In this document: piece after piece, positions 53,451 to 62,565 of the stretch
Layout: each line of letters starts with the position of its first letter
How positions within the stretch are numbered: position 1 is the stretch's first letter
DNA from: Micromonospora sp. NBC_00389
GTDB taxonomy: Bacteria > Actinomycetota > Actinomycetes > Mycobacteriales > Micromonosporaceae
DNA length: 64,000 bases
Reading direction: 5' to 3'
Assembly (NCBI RefSeq): GCF_036059255.1
Contig: NZ_CP107947.1
Span: forward strand, 7,750,001-7,814,000
Position numbers and translations under genes: made by a program
Notes under the pieces: generated by a model
Databases searched by the model: none
The model's input: only the letters and a program-made list of their open reading frames with translations
What the model was told of the DNA's origin: nothing

Positions 53451-53463
53451 CACACAATGTGTG
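53451..53463 (-). promoter_or_regulatory. Leader hairpin of glsB copy 2 (CACAC-AAT-GTGTG)
   Basis: CACAC (53451-53455), AAT, GTGTG (53459-53463), in the same position relative to the gene as 52788-52800. Both arm changes relative to copy 1 (CGCAC to CACAC, GTGCG to GTGTG) compensate, so pairing is kept. Confidence 0.75.
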
Positions 53464-53721
53464 CTTCCTGTCGTGACCGCTAAGTTCCCGACCCACCGGA
53501 AATCCAAACCGACTCACTCTCAACGGAGAGCGGCACACGTCAATGCTGGTCGGGTGCGTCGATTGGCACGGGAGCGCGTCCAACCAGGTAGAAGGCCATC
53601 TCGTCGGATCGCCCACCGCACGGCGAGGCGGAGAAAATTTTCTTCACCAGCCGCCAGCCGCCAGGCCGTGCTGGCGCTCTGCCCGCGGCGGGCGGCGGGC
53701 CACCGGGATCCGGACACGGCG

Positions 53722-53784
53722 ACGGCCGGTGCCCCCGGCCGTACGCCTGATCGTGGCGACCGGCCCAGCCGGGGCACCGGCCGT
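53722..53784. repeat. 14-bp inverted repeat, 3' of lepA
   Basis: ACGGCCGGTGCCCC (53722-53735) and GGGGCACCGGCCGT (53771-53784) are perfect reverse complements with a 35-base loop. It lies just beyond the 3' end of lepA and may act as its terminator. The stretch 53424-53721 upstream holds the leader of glsB copy 2 and otherwise nothing I recognise. Confidence 0.7.
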
Positions 53785-53844
53785 TCTCGTCAGTCAGCGC
53801 CGGCGTACCGGCGGTTCTCGTGAGTCAGCGCCGGCGGACCGGCG
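53783..53844. repeat. 31-bp tandem direct repeat, two copies
   Basis: 53783-53813 and 53814-53844 both begin GTTCTCGT and end ACCGGCG; 29 of 31 bases match. It abuts the lepA stop codon at 53850. Confidence 0.85.
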
Positions 53845-53849
53845 TCGGG

Positions 53850-55727
<1,878 letters not shown>

Positions 55728-55872
55728 AGCGGTCCGTTCTGGTCGGCTGACGTGAGCAGGCCGGCGCACCGCCGACCCCCTCTATGCTCCCACGCCGCCG
55801 GGGTGCGTCCGCTGCGCGGGCGATCCTCCCTACCCCGCGACCCCGGCACTGGGCGCCGAACCGCCCAACACC

Positions 55873-56409
55873 TCACTCCATCGGCGGCTCAACGAAGAGC
55901 GCGGCCAGCCGGGGCAGCCGGCGGCGGGCCTCCTCCTCGTCGTCGAAATCCCAGAAGTCGTTGAGATCCGGCGCGCGCACCGGCTCCCGGTCCGCCGGCA
56001 GTTCCGCCGCGGTGGCCTTGCGGTACGCGTCCCAGGGCACCGCCAACATGTGCTCGGCGGAGAACTCCTCGCCGCTGAGCGAGGCGGCCCGCACCTGGGG
56101 CAGCTCGGCCAGCGAGTCCGGGTCGGTGACCGCGCGCGCGAAGACCGCCCGGCCCTGGGTCATCAGCCAGCCCCGGAAGTGCTCGAAGCCGTCCGCCGAG
56201 GCACCCCCGTTGATCAGGTACGCCGCTCCCCAGAGATCCGCCTTGTGCGAGGCGGCCAGCACCCGCGTCTGGTGCCGGGCGTATCCGACGATGTCCTCCG
56301 GGTCACGCTCGGCGAGCAGCGCGACAGCCCGCGCGGCGACCGGACCCGGTTCTCCCCCACCGCCGGCACGGGCCTGGTCGATCAGCTGCCAGAAGTCCTC
56401 GGTCCTCAT
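55873..56409 (-). CDS. DUF4240 domain protein
   Basis: A 178-residue protein. The opening MRTEDFWQLIDQARAGGGG and the region SHKADLWGAAYLINGGASADGFEHFRGWLMTQG match DUF4240, sometimes found in actinomycete secreted-toxin or resistance contexts. Acidic end with FDDEEEARRRLP. Function unknown. Divergent from the phosphotransferase gene by 61 bases. Confidence 0.82.
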   Translation of the reverse strand: MRTEDFWQLIDQARAGGGGEPGPVAARAVALLAERDPEDIVGYARHQTRVLAASHKADLWGAAYLINGGASADGFEHFRGWLMTQGRAVFARAVTDPDSLAELPQVRAASLSGEEFSAEHMLAVPWDAYRKATAAELPADREPVRAPDLNDFWDFDDEEEARRRLPRLAALFVEPPME

Positions 56410-56470
56410 GGCTTGGCAGTCTCGCAGTGTCGCCGCACGCCGCGCACGTACCCCGGGGCAGCATGGTGGG

Positions 56471-57460
56471 GTGTCGTCCCCCACGCCGTTGCCTCCGGTC
56501 CCGTACCACGCGAGTGCGCTGCGCCCGTCGTGGCCGTCGTTGCCGGCGGCGCTGCGGGACGCGATCGCCGACCGGCTCGGCGCGCCGGTGGTCACCGCCA
56601 GGGTCGCCGGCGCGGGCTTCACCCGGGGCTTCGCCGCCGTGCTCGGCACCGCCGACGGCGGCCGGGCCTTCGTCAAGGCCGCACCCGCCGCCGAGCAACC
56701 GCACCTGGTCGACTGGTACGCCCGGGAGGCCGCGATCCTCGACCGGCTGACGGCCGGCCTGCCGGCGCCCCGCCCCCGGTGGACGCTGTCCGAGGCCGGC
56801 TGGTTCGTGCTGTGCACCGACGCCGTCGACGGCCACACGCCGCAGCTGCCCTGGGTACCGGCCGAGCTGGACGCCACGCTCGCCGGGTACGCCGAGGTCG
56901 CCGCCGCGCTGGCCGACCCGCCGGTCGAGCTGACCGCGCTCGGCCTGCCGCACCTGGCCGACCTGGCCCGGTCGGACATCCTCTGGTGGGAGGAGGTCGC
57001 AGCCGGTCGGGAGCCGTCGCCGGTGCTGCCGCCGCCCCTGCGGGACCGGCTGCCCGAGCTGGTGGCGCTGGAGTCCCGCCTCCCCCAGTACGCCGCCGGT
57101 GTGACCGGCCTGATCCACGGCGACCTGCGGGTGGACAACGTGCTCATCGGTGCGGACGGCCGGGCCTGGTTCTGCGACTGGACCTGGGTCTGCCACGGGC
57201 CGGCCTGGTTCGATCTGGCCGGCCTGCTGATCACCGCGTACGCCGGCGGCCTGGACGCGGACCGGCTCTTCGCCGCGCACCCGGTGACCGCGGGCGCACC
57301 CCCGGACGCGCTGGACGCCACCCTGGCCGCGTTGGCCGGCTACTACCTCACCGGCGCCGCGGCAGCGCCGGTGACGGCCTCGCCGCACCTGCCCGCGCAC
57401 CAGCGGTGGAGTGGCGAGCAGGCACTCGACTGGCTCGCCCACCGCCAGGGCTGGCGGTGA
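56471..57460 (+). CDS. Phosphotransferase (APH/choline kinase-like)
   Basis: A 329-residue protein of the aminoglycoside phosphotransferase fold. The nucleotide Lys is in GRAFVKAAP, the catalytic loop LIHGDLRVDNVLI holds Asp and Asn, and the metal Asp follows in WFCDWTWVCHGPAWFDLA. The family includes antibiotic kinases and small-molecule or macrolide kinases; the substrate is not determined. GTG start at 56471. The 182 bases after it hold the rpsT promoter. Confidence 0.85.
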   Translation: MSSPTPLPPVPYHASALRPSWPSLPAALRDAIADRLGAPVVTARVAGAGFTRGFAAVLGTADGGRAFVKAAPAAEQPHLVDWYAREAAILDRLTAGLPAPRPRWTLSEAGWFVLCTDAVDGHTPQLPWVPAELDATLAGYAEVAAALADPPVELTALGLPHLADLARSDILWWEEVAAGREPSPVLPPPLRDRLPELVALESRLPQYAAGVTGLIHGDLRVDNVLIGADGRAWFCDWTWVCHGPAWFDLAGLLITAYAGGLDADRLFAAHPVTAGAPPDALDATLAALAGYYLTGAAAAPVTASPHLPAHQRWSGEQALDWLAHRQGWR

Positions 57461-57532
57461 CCGGCCGGGGCGTAAACTTGTCCTCGATGGGCCGGGTGAT
57501 CGACGCGTTCGGCCGCGCGGTGGCCGGCCGTT

Positions 57533-57561
57533 TTGGCTCGTCCCGGGCGACCTGGTAACCT
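57533..57561 (+). promoter_or_regulatory. Promoter of rpsT
   Basis: TTGGCT (57533-57538), 17-base spacer, TAACCT (57556-57561). A stem GATGACG/CGTCATC (57577-57596) follows in the leader, 47 bases before the start codon; S20 leaders are often self-regulated, but that is a guess here. Confidence 0.6.
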
Positions 57562-57642
57562 GGCTCTTCGCGCAGCGATGACGCATGTTCGTCATCCCGC
57601 GCATAAGCTGACCAACCCGAGCTATCAAGACGAGGCTGTCGC

Positions 57643-57909
57643 GTGGCGAACATCAAGTCCCAGATCAAGCGCAACCGGCAGAACGAGAAGGCCCGGCTGC
57701 GCAACAAGTCGGTCAAGTCGTCGCTGAAGACCGCCGTCCGGAAGTTCAACGAGGCTGCTGAGGCCGGTGACGTCGAGAAGGCCACCGCGCTGATGCAGGA
57801 CGCCTCGCGCAAGCTGGACAAGGCCGTCAGCAAGGGCGTGATCCACTCCAACCAGGCCGCGAACCGCAAGTCCGCGATCGCCAAGCGCGTGGTGGCTCTC
57901 TCCGCCTGA
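57643..57909 (+). CDS. rpsT: 30S ribosomal protein S20
   Basis: 88-residue, strongly basic helical protein that binds the 16S rRNA 5' domain. The start [21 protein letters not shown], and [24 protein letters not shown], are hallmark sequences. GTG start at 57643. It is convergent with holA and its partner gene, which fits the rpsT-holA arrangement of other actinobacteria. Confidence 0.97.
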   Translation: MANIKSQIKRNRQNEKARLRNKSVKSSLKTAVRKFNEAAEAGDVEKATALMQDASRKLDKAVSKGVIHSNQAANRKSAIAKRVVALSA

Positions 57910-57925
57910 CGACTCACCGTCAGAC

Positions 57926-58414
57926 CTATTCGGAAAGCCCCGGACTCCGGTCCGGGGCTTCCGTGTGTCCAGCCTCGGTCGCTGGCGTCGGTCGGTCCGC
58001 CCGGTCCGGACGGCGAACAGGCCGCGCCGGATCGGCGTCGATCACCACGCCGGTGACGCTGTGCGAGATCCACTCCACCCGGGCCCGGCCGACAACCGGC
58101 TCCATCTGGCGGCGGAAGCGGTCCCGTTCCTGCTCGGGCACGAGCGCGGCGGAGCGGACCACGATCGCGGCCACCATGTCGTTGAGTTTGACCATCACCG
58201 CCACCACGGCCGGCAGCACCAGCACGGACCACCAGGTGACCAGCTCGGCGAGGGCGAGCAGTGCGGCCAGCGCGATGGTGCCCTCGAAGAAGAGAAAGCA
58301 GAGCACCCCGCCGGGGTTGACGAACCGCAGGTTGAGGAGCCGGGCGTAGAGCGGCCGGTAACGCTCCTCATCGGCGGGGATGGTGGCCCACGCCGTACGG
58401 TTCGGCCCGGTCAC
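57926..58414 (-). CDS. Two-helix membrane protein coupled to holA
   Basis: A 162-residue protein from the GTG at 58414, overlapping the holA stop by 4 bases. EERYRPLYARLLNLRFVNPGGVLCFLFFEGTIALAALLALAEL opens into two membrane helices (about 35-85), then MVAAIVVRSAALVPEQERDRFRRQMEPVVG. The basic tail ends in APDRSPGLSE, encoded directly by the left arm of the rpsT terminator. Unknown function; it is found next to holA in related genera as far as I recall. Confidence 0.75.
   Translation of the reverse strand: MTGPNRTAWATIPADEERYRPLYARLLNLRFVNPGGVLCFLFFEGTIALAALLALAELVTWWSVLVLPAVVAVMVKLNDMVAAIVVRSAALVPEQERDRFRRQMEPVVGRARVEWISHSVTGVVIDADPARPVRRPDRADRPTPATEAGHTEAPDRSPGLSE
57932..57962. terminator. 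Terminator of rpsT
   Basis: AAGCCCCGGA (57935-57944) and TCCGGGGCTT (57951-57960) with extra GG/CC pairs outside. It also forms the 3' coding end of the minus-strand gene at 57926. Confidence 0.85.
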
Positions 58415-59391
58415 CGGCCGCTGCCCTGCCGGGCCGCCGCGACCGAGAAGACGGCACGCTCCAGGGCGTACGCCCGATCGTCCGAGCCGCCCTTGACGGC
58501 CGCGTTGCACTCGGCGGCGACCTGCATGGCCCGAACCAGGCCCTCAGGCGTCCAGCCGCGCCCCTGTCGCTGCGCCCGCTCGATCTTCCAGGCCGGCATG
58601 CCGAGACTGCTGGCGAGCTGGTACGGGTTGCCCCGCCCGGCCGACGCCACCCGGGCCACCGTGCGCACCCCGTCGGCCAGGGCGTCGGCGATGGGCACCG
58701 GGTCGACCCCGACGTGCAGGGCCCAGCGCAGCGCCTCCAGAGCCGCCGGCACGTCGCCGACCATGGTGGCGTCCGCCACCGTGAAGCCGGTCACCTCGAC
58801 CCGACCCCGGTAGTAGCGGGAGACCGTGTCGGCGCTGATCCGCCCGTCGGTGTCGGCGATCAGTTGGGAGCAGGCGGCGGCCAGCTCGCGCAGGTCGTTG
58901 CCGACCGCCGCGATCAGCGCCTCGGCGGCGTCGTCGGTGCATTTGCCACCGGCCCGGCGAATCTCGTCGCGGACGAAGGCCAGCCGCTCGCGGTGCCCCT
59001 TGAGCTTCGCCGCCGGGACCACCGTCGCGCCCGCCGCCCGCAGCCCGTCGGCGAATGCCTTGCCCTTGGCAGCGCCCAAATGCAGCACCAGCAGCTGAAC
59101 CTCCGGGTCGGGGTTCTTCGCGTACGCGAGCAGCGCGGTGACCAGGTCCTTGCGGGCATCCTGGCCGGAGCGCAGGATGAGCAGCCGCCGCCCGCCGAAC
59201 AGCGACGGGCTGAGCATCTCGGCGATCTCGCCGACGGTGAGCGCGCTCGCCTGGTACTCGCGGACGTCCACCTCGGGGTCGACGCTGCGGACCCTCGCGA
59301 TCGCTTCGGTCACGGCGCGCGTGGCGAGCAGTTCCTCATCGCCGAGGACGAGCAGAATGGGGGCGAGGCTGGCGGGGGTCACGCCGCCCAT
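58411..59391 (-). CDS. holA: DNA polymerase III delta subunit
   Basis: Clamp-loader subunit that opens the sliding clamp. About 326 residues: PILLVLGDEELLATRAVTEAIARV opening, ALTVGEIAEMLSPSLFGGRRLLIL, GDLREL-like NDLRELAAACSQLIADTDG, and the helical carboxy domain. ATG at 59391 chosen; ATG at 59427 is also possible. rpsT-holA-comEC order is as in M. tuberculosis. Confidence 0.92.
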   Translation of the reverse strand: MGGVTPASLAPILLVLGDEELLATRAVTEAIARVRSVDPEVDVREYQASALTVGEIAEMLSPSLFGGRRLLILRSGQDARKDLVTALLAYAKNPDPEVQLLVLHLGAAKGKAFADGLRAAGATVVPAAKLKGHRERLAFVRDEIRRAGGKCTDDAAEALIAAVGNDLRELAAACSQLIADTDGRISADTVSRYYRGRVEVTGFTVADATMVGDVPAALEALRWALHVGVDPVPIADALADGVRTVARVASAGRGNPYQLASSLGMPAWKIERAQRQGRGWTPEGLVRAMQVAAECNAAVKGGSDDRAYALERAVFSVAAARQGSGR

Positions 59392-59454
59392 ATTCGCACG
59401 GCCCACGGTGGGATCGTGCCTGGTCATTCGCCGCTCACTCGGCGCAGCCCGCAC

Positions 59455-59597
59455 TCAGTGCAAATCCCGACATTTATCGCATTTCATTATCTAATGCATA
59501 AGACGGCAGACGTGAACGGCAACAGCACCAGCGAGCGCTGATGTCGAGGCCATGTCGTGCGTAGCGTCCGATGCACTGAAGTGCTTCGATTACCCGG
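59455..59597. other. AT-rich spacer upstream of holA
   Basis: About 143 bases. The part near 59471-59502 (CATTTATCGCATTTCATTA and on) is unusually AT-rich for this genome, with GCATT/AATGC arms (59480-59498), and may hold the divergent promoters of holA and the 244-residue gene. No gene is seen. Confidence 0.5.
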
Positions 59598-60332
59598 GTG
59601 AGAAACGCATCCCGGCTCTCGATCGCGGCGGCCATCGCAGTCGGCACGGCGGGCTACTTCGTTCCGACGCCGTGGTCTGTCGTCGCGGTCGCGCTCGACC
59701 TCCTCCTGCTGTCGACGGCTGTACTCCTCACCAGGGTCGGACGCCGTGCGAACGTCGTCGAACCCGGACGCAGCGCGAACATCGTCGAAGCGAGAAGGTT
59801 GGAGGACGTCCCTCCGATCGGCCAGCGCCCCGGCCATGTTGGCGAGCACGACCAGGGGACGAGCGAGACCCGGCCGGGCGACGGAGATATCCGGGTGGGG
59901 AGCGCTCCGTGGCGCGGCACCACCGCACCGCCGCCCCCACCTCCGCTGGACGACCTGCCTGAGCCATGGTTCCCACCAACCACCGACGCGCCGCCGTCGT
60001 ATCCGCACGAGACCGGGCCGGCACCATGGGGGAGACCGCCAGAACGACCTGCCGCACGGCCGAGCGAGGCAGGTCCCCGATTCCGTGCGTCGCAGGCACG
60101 CGACTCCCACTCGGCGACCAGCCGGGTCCGGCGACCGGAGGCGCCTGCGTCGAGCGTTTCCACGCGGGCCACGGTGGCGGCTCACTCGCCGACACCTGAC
60201 GAGATGCTGAGGGGCATCACGACGATCGTGGAGACCACCCGCAGGGGCCAGCAGTCCCAGATCTGGTGGTTCCTGGCCGGGGTCGCCGCATCGATCCCCG
60301 CAGGCATCCTGGTCAACCTCCTCACCGGCTGA
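59598..60332 (+). CDS. Proline-rich protein with a membrane segment at each end
   Basis: A 244-residue protein. Residues ~8-46 hold two hydrophobic stretches (SIAAAIAVGTAGYFVP and VVAVALDLLLLSTAVLL), residues 47-205 are a long proline/arginine/glycine-rich disordered region with a PPPPPPLDDLPEP run, and residues ~220-243 form a second membrane helix (WWFLAGVAASIPAGILVNLL). GTG start at 59598 has a weak ribosome site. Not recognised; the symmetric anchoring suggests a surface or scaffold role. Confidence 0.6.
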   Translation: MRNASRLSIAAAIAVGTAGYFVPTPWSVVAVALDLLLLSTAVLLTRVGRRANVVEPGRSANIVEARRLEDVPPIGQRPGHVGEHDQGTSETRPGDGDIRVGSAPWRGTTAPPPPPPLDDLPEPWFPPTTDAPPSYPHETGPAPWGRPPERPAARPSEAGPRFRASQARDSHSATSRVRRPEAPASSVSTRATVAAHSPTPDEMLRGITTIVETTRRGQQSQIWWFLAGVAASIPAGILVNLLTG

Positions 60333-60346
60333 CCGGCGCCCGGCCG

Positions 60347-60595
60347 TCAGGGGCGCTGACCCGCCGGCACGCACCGGCGGACCACGGCCAGGCCATCGCC
60401 CGCCCGGATCGCCGCCAGGTCCCCGTCGGTGTCGGTCCGCAACACCCGGACACCGCCCCTGCTCAGCCGGGCGAGCAGCCCCGGATTCGAGTGCCCGTAG
60501 GTGTTGCCGGTGCCCACCGGCACCAGGGCGACGGCCGGCCGGACGGCGTCGAGAAACCCCGGATCCTGGCACGCCGAGCCGTGGTGCCACCAGTG
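60347..60595 (-). pseudogene. comEC: 3' fragment of comEC
   Basis: The minus strand reads WWHHGSACQDPGFLDAVRP, then VALVPVGTGNTYGHSNPGLL, then GVRVLRTDTDGDLAAI and ends GQRP. This is the last ~80 residues of the ComEC metallo-beta-lactamase-like domain, with the HHGS motif and the NxYGHP-like NTYGHS. It has no start and is joined at its 5' side to mobile-element sequence. The middle of ComEC is missing. Confidence 0.88.
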
Positions 60596-61022
60596 CAGTG
60601 CCGTGTCGGGGTGGGTGCGGGCGTGGCAGCGAGGTCAATGAAGACCTGGTTGCCACCGAGCAGGTGCGGCAGGTCCGGCCGGCCGGTGAGGGGTTGCTTG
60701 CGGCGGCGGGCCTGGTCGCGGCGGGGTGGACCAAGGCCACGTTGGGCGTGAACGTGTCCGTAGCCGAGTTGGTCCAGGACTAGTGGTACGGGTGCGAGCC
60801 GCCGTAGGCCCGGTTGGGTCGAAACCGGTCTGTCGCGCGCAGGACGGTGAGGCGGCGTAGTCGGCGTTGGGCGAAGTCCAGGGACGGGAACAGTGCGGTG
60901 GCGATCTGGTCGGTGGTGAGGACGCCGTGGTCGTAGAGCCAGCCGAGGAGCTGGTCGTCGCGGGCGGTGATGCTGGCCTGTAGACGCAGCAGCGGGTCCG
61001 GAGCCGGTAGCGGTTTACGCAT
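60596..61022 (-). pseudogene. Broken replication-relaxation family gene of an integrative element
   Basis: The reading begins MRKPLPAPDPLLRLQASI and goes on ARDDQLLGWLYDHGVLTTDQIATALFPS (in parts), LDFAQRRLRRL, RFRPNRAYGGSHPYH, then a stop at 60780. A shift by one base lets it continue LVLDQLGYGHVHAQRGLGPP and RPDLPHLLGGNQVFIDLA, and a second shift gives HARTHPDTALHWW. This is the replication-relaxation family common in actinomycete integrative elements. It is truncated at the comEC junction and has lost two bases by deletion. Start region is duplicated 46 bp upstream. Confidence 0.85.
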
Positions 61023-61096
61023 GGGCGGCCCTTGGGGGGACACCCCACACCGGTAGCGGTTTACGCATGGGCGGCCCCTGGGGGGACACCCCACAC
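61005..61096. repeat. 46-bp tandem repeat containing the start codon of the replication-relaxation gene
   Basis: 61005-61050 and 61051-61096 match at 45 of 46 bases. Each holds the complement of CCGCCCATGCGTAAACC with an ATG (at 61022 and 61068) that would begin MRKPLP. Because 46 is not divisible by 3, the duplication brings the upstream ORF into a different frame near the same overlapping stop. Confidence 0.9.
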
Positions 61097-61336
61097 ATGA
61101 GGGTGTGTCTGGAGCCGCGCCGGACTCCTGAGAGGGGGTCTGGCCTGGGCTGTGAGCGGGATCGGGGGGTCGGTTCGGGGGTCAGTGTCAAGACGGACGG
61201 TGCAACGGGGATCGACACCGACGTCGGCACGGCCAGCAACACCGGTTCCGCTGAAACGATGGTGTGGAAGGTTGTGCGCCCCGGGTCGGTGACGGCCCTG
61301 GTGGCGCGGGTGGGGGTCGCTGAGCTGGTTCAGCAT
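61061..61336 (-). CDS. Small proline/histidine/arginine-rich ORF of the element remnant
   Basis: 91 codons: MLNQLSDPHPRHQGRHRPGA at the start after AAAGGAG 8 bases upstream, and a TAA overlapping the duplicated ATG at 61068. Another frame of the same stretch (61015-61242) also overlaps the inner ATG. No family is recognised and the composition is odd, so it may be decayed. Confidence 0.35.
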   Translation of the reverse strand: MLNQLSDPHPRHQGRHRPGAHNLPHHRFSGTGVAGRADVGVDPRCTVRLDTDPRTDPPIPLTAQARPPLRSPARLQTHPHVWGVPPGAAHA

Positions 61337-61442
61337 GCTTGTTACTCCTTTGAGGAACGGAATGCGGGATGGATGGCGAGGCGTGCGCTGGTCACCCTGC
61401 CGCCGGGCGGGACGGTGTTCGCTCTGCCAGGTCGGGTCAGGT

Positions 61443-61554
61443 TCTGTCAGGAGGCGGGTTTCCTGACAGACGCGTGTGCTGGTCTCACGTCAACGGCTCG
61501 GTCTGACAGAAGTGACGGATTGTGGTTCTGTCACGCCGCCTCCCGGTGTGACAG
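61443..61554. repeat. Cluster of TGACAG/CTGTCA palindromes
   Basis: TCTGTCAGGA (61443-61452) and TCCTGACAGA (61461-61470) form a perfect 10-bp inverted repeat with 8-base loop. TGACAGAA (61504-61511) and TTCTGTCA (61526-61533) form another. A fifth TGACAG lies at 61549-61554. Several copies of one hexamer in both directions suggest protein-binding sites or terminators of the former element. Confidence 0.7.
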
Positions 61555-62565
61555 GTCCGGCGCGGGTGGGGTGGTCTCGGCGCGCAGAGCGCGCACGAGC
61601 GTGGAGGCGGTGGCGTTGGACAGTTGGTGCCCGTCCGCGCGCAACTGTCGGGCGAGGGCCTTGCGGGACAGCGGTGTCCCCTCGGCGGTCAGGGTGCGGG
61701 CGGCGGTCCGGGCGGCCGGGACCAGCGCGGCGATCTCCGGACCCCGGTCCCGGACAGTCGGGTCGTGGGCCCGTCGGTCCGGGACCGCCGGGTCCTGGTC
61801 CGCCGGGGCGGGGACTGCGGTGGTGGAGTCCCGGACCGGGGCAGTGTTCGCCGGGACCGGAAGTGGCGGTGCGGGGACCGGCTTGTGGGTGCGCGTCCCA
61901 GCGGCGCGCTGCGCCCAGGACGGCACACCGTGCCGCAGGGGTGGGCCGCTGGTGCTGAGCACCGCAGCGGTGAGGTCACCTCCGCGCGGGACGCCGAGCC
62001 GACCCTCGGCGGTGAGGCGCTGCCCCGGCAGCAACCCCCGCCAGGCCGGGTCGGTGGCCAGAATCAGCAACCGCACCGATGCTTCGACCCGTCGGCCGTC
62101 CGGGCCGGTGAGTCGCACCAGCTCGGTCGGCACCAGCAGCATGCCTGGGCGCGCGGCGGACCGGATCGGACGCGGATCGTCCCGGACGACCAGGTCAGCG
62201 GTGACCGGGGCGCGCTGCTCGGCCAGGACGCGGATCGGCTGCGCGTCCCGGACGACGAGCCGGGCGGCGGTGGCCGTCGCACCGCAGACCACGCCGAGGC
62301 CGACCGCGACAGCGATCCAGCCGTACCGGCGGGCGGCGGCCCGGGGATGGCCGAGGCGGCCGAGCAGGTGCAGGGCGCTCAACGCCGTCAGGCCGGCGGC
62401 TGTGCCGCCCAGCACCAGGACCGGCCGGGCGCCGAGGTGCAGGCCGGCGAGCGCGCTGAGCCAGGTGGCCACGGCGAGCCCGGCCAGCCGCAGGTCCGGT
62501 GGTTGGGTCTGACCTTGGGCAACGCTCAAGCCGCCCGGCGCACTGACGATGGAATGGCCCCTCAC
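61531..62565 (-). pseudogene. comEC: comEC 5' fragment fused to an element protein (chimeric ORF)
   Basis: A 344-codon ORF that starts with GTG overlapping the comEA stop. Residues ~20-220 are the ComEC amino part (LAGLAVATWLSALAGLHLGA, membrane helices, RLTGPDGRRVEASVRLLIL, LLPGQRLTAEGRLGVPRGGD, and VPSWAQRAAGT). At about residue 223-225 (near 61895) it switches to a proline-rich stretch and then EIAALVPAARTAARTLTAEG, SRKALARQLRADGHQLSNAT, a carboxy helix-turn-helix typical of DUF2637-type element proteins. The competence-domain channel and the nuclease-like domain are missing. Confidence 0.85.

Larger units (their letters stand above)
60596..61895 (-). mobile_element. Remnant of an actinomycete integrative element inside comEC
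   Basis: About 1.3 kb of foreign sequence between two comEC fragments. Gene parts, all on the minus strand: 3' end of a DUF2637-type element protein (fused to comEC), a TGACAG-palindrome region, a small ORF, a duplicated start region and the replication-relaxation gene. No integrase, excisionase or att pair is left. Because the comEC middle is also gone, this is insertion followed by deletion, not a live element. Confidence 0.8.

Noticed and set aside
53783..53844. CRISPR-like repeats
   Set aside because: Two adjacent copies without spacers and no cas genes; a simple tandem repeat.
60596..61895. Active integrative element with att sites
   Set aside because: No integrase, excisionase or flanking direct repeats are visible and comEC sequence is missing on the inside, so it cannot be a clean insertion.
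61067..62512. 481-codon plus-strand frame opposite the chimeric comEC ORF
   Set aside because: Ser/Arg/Thr-rich shadow; the minus-strand reading matches ComEC.
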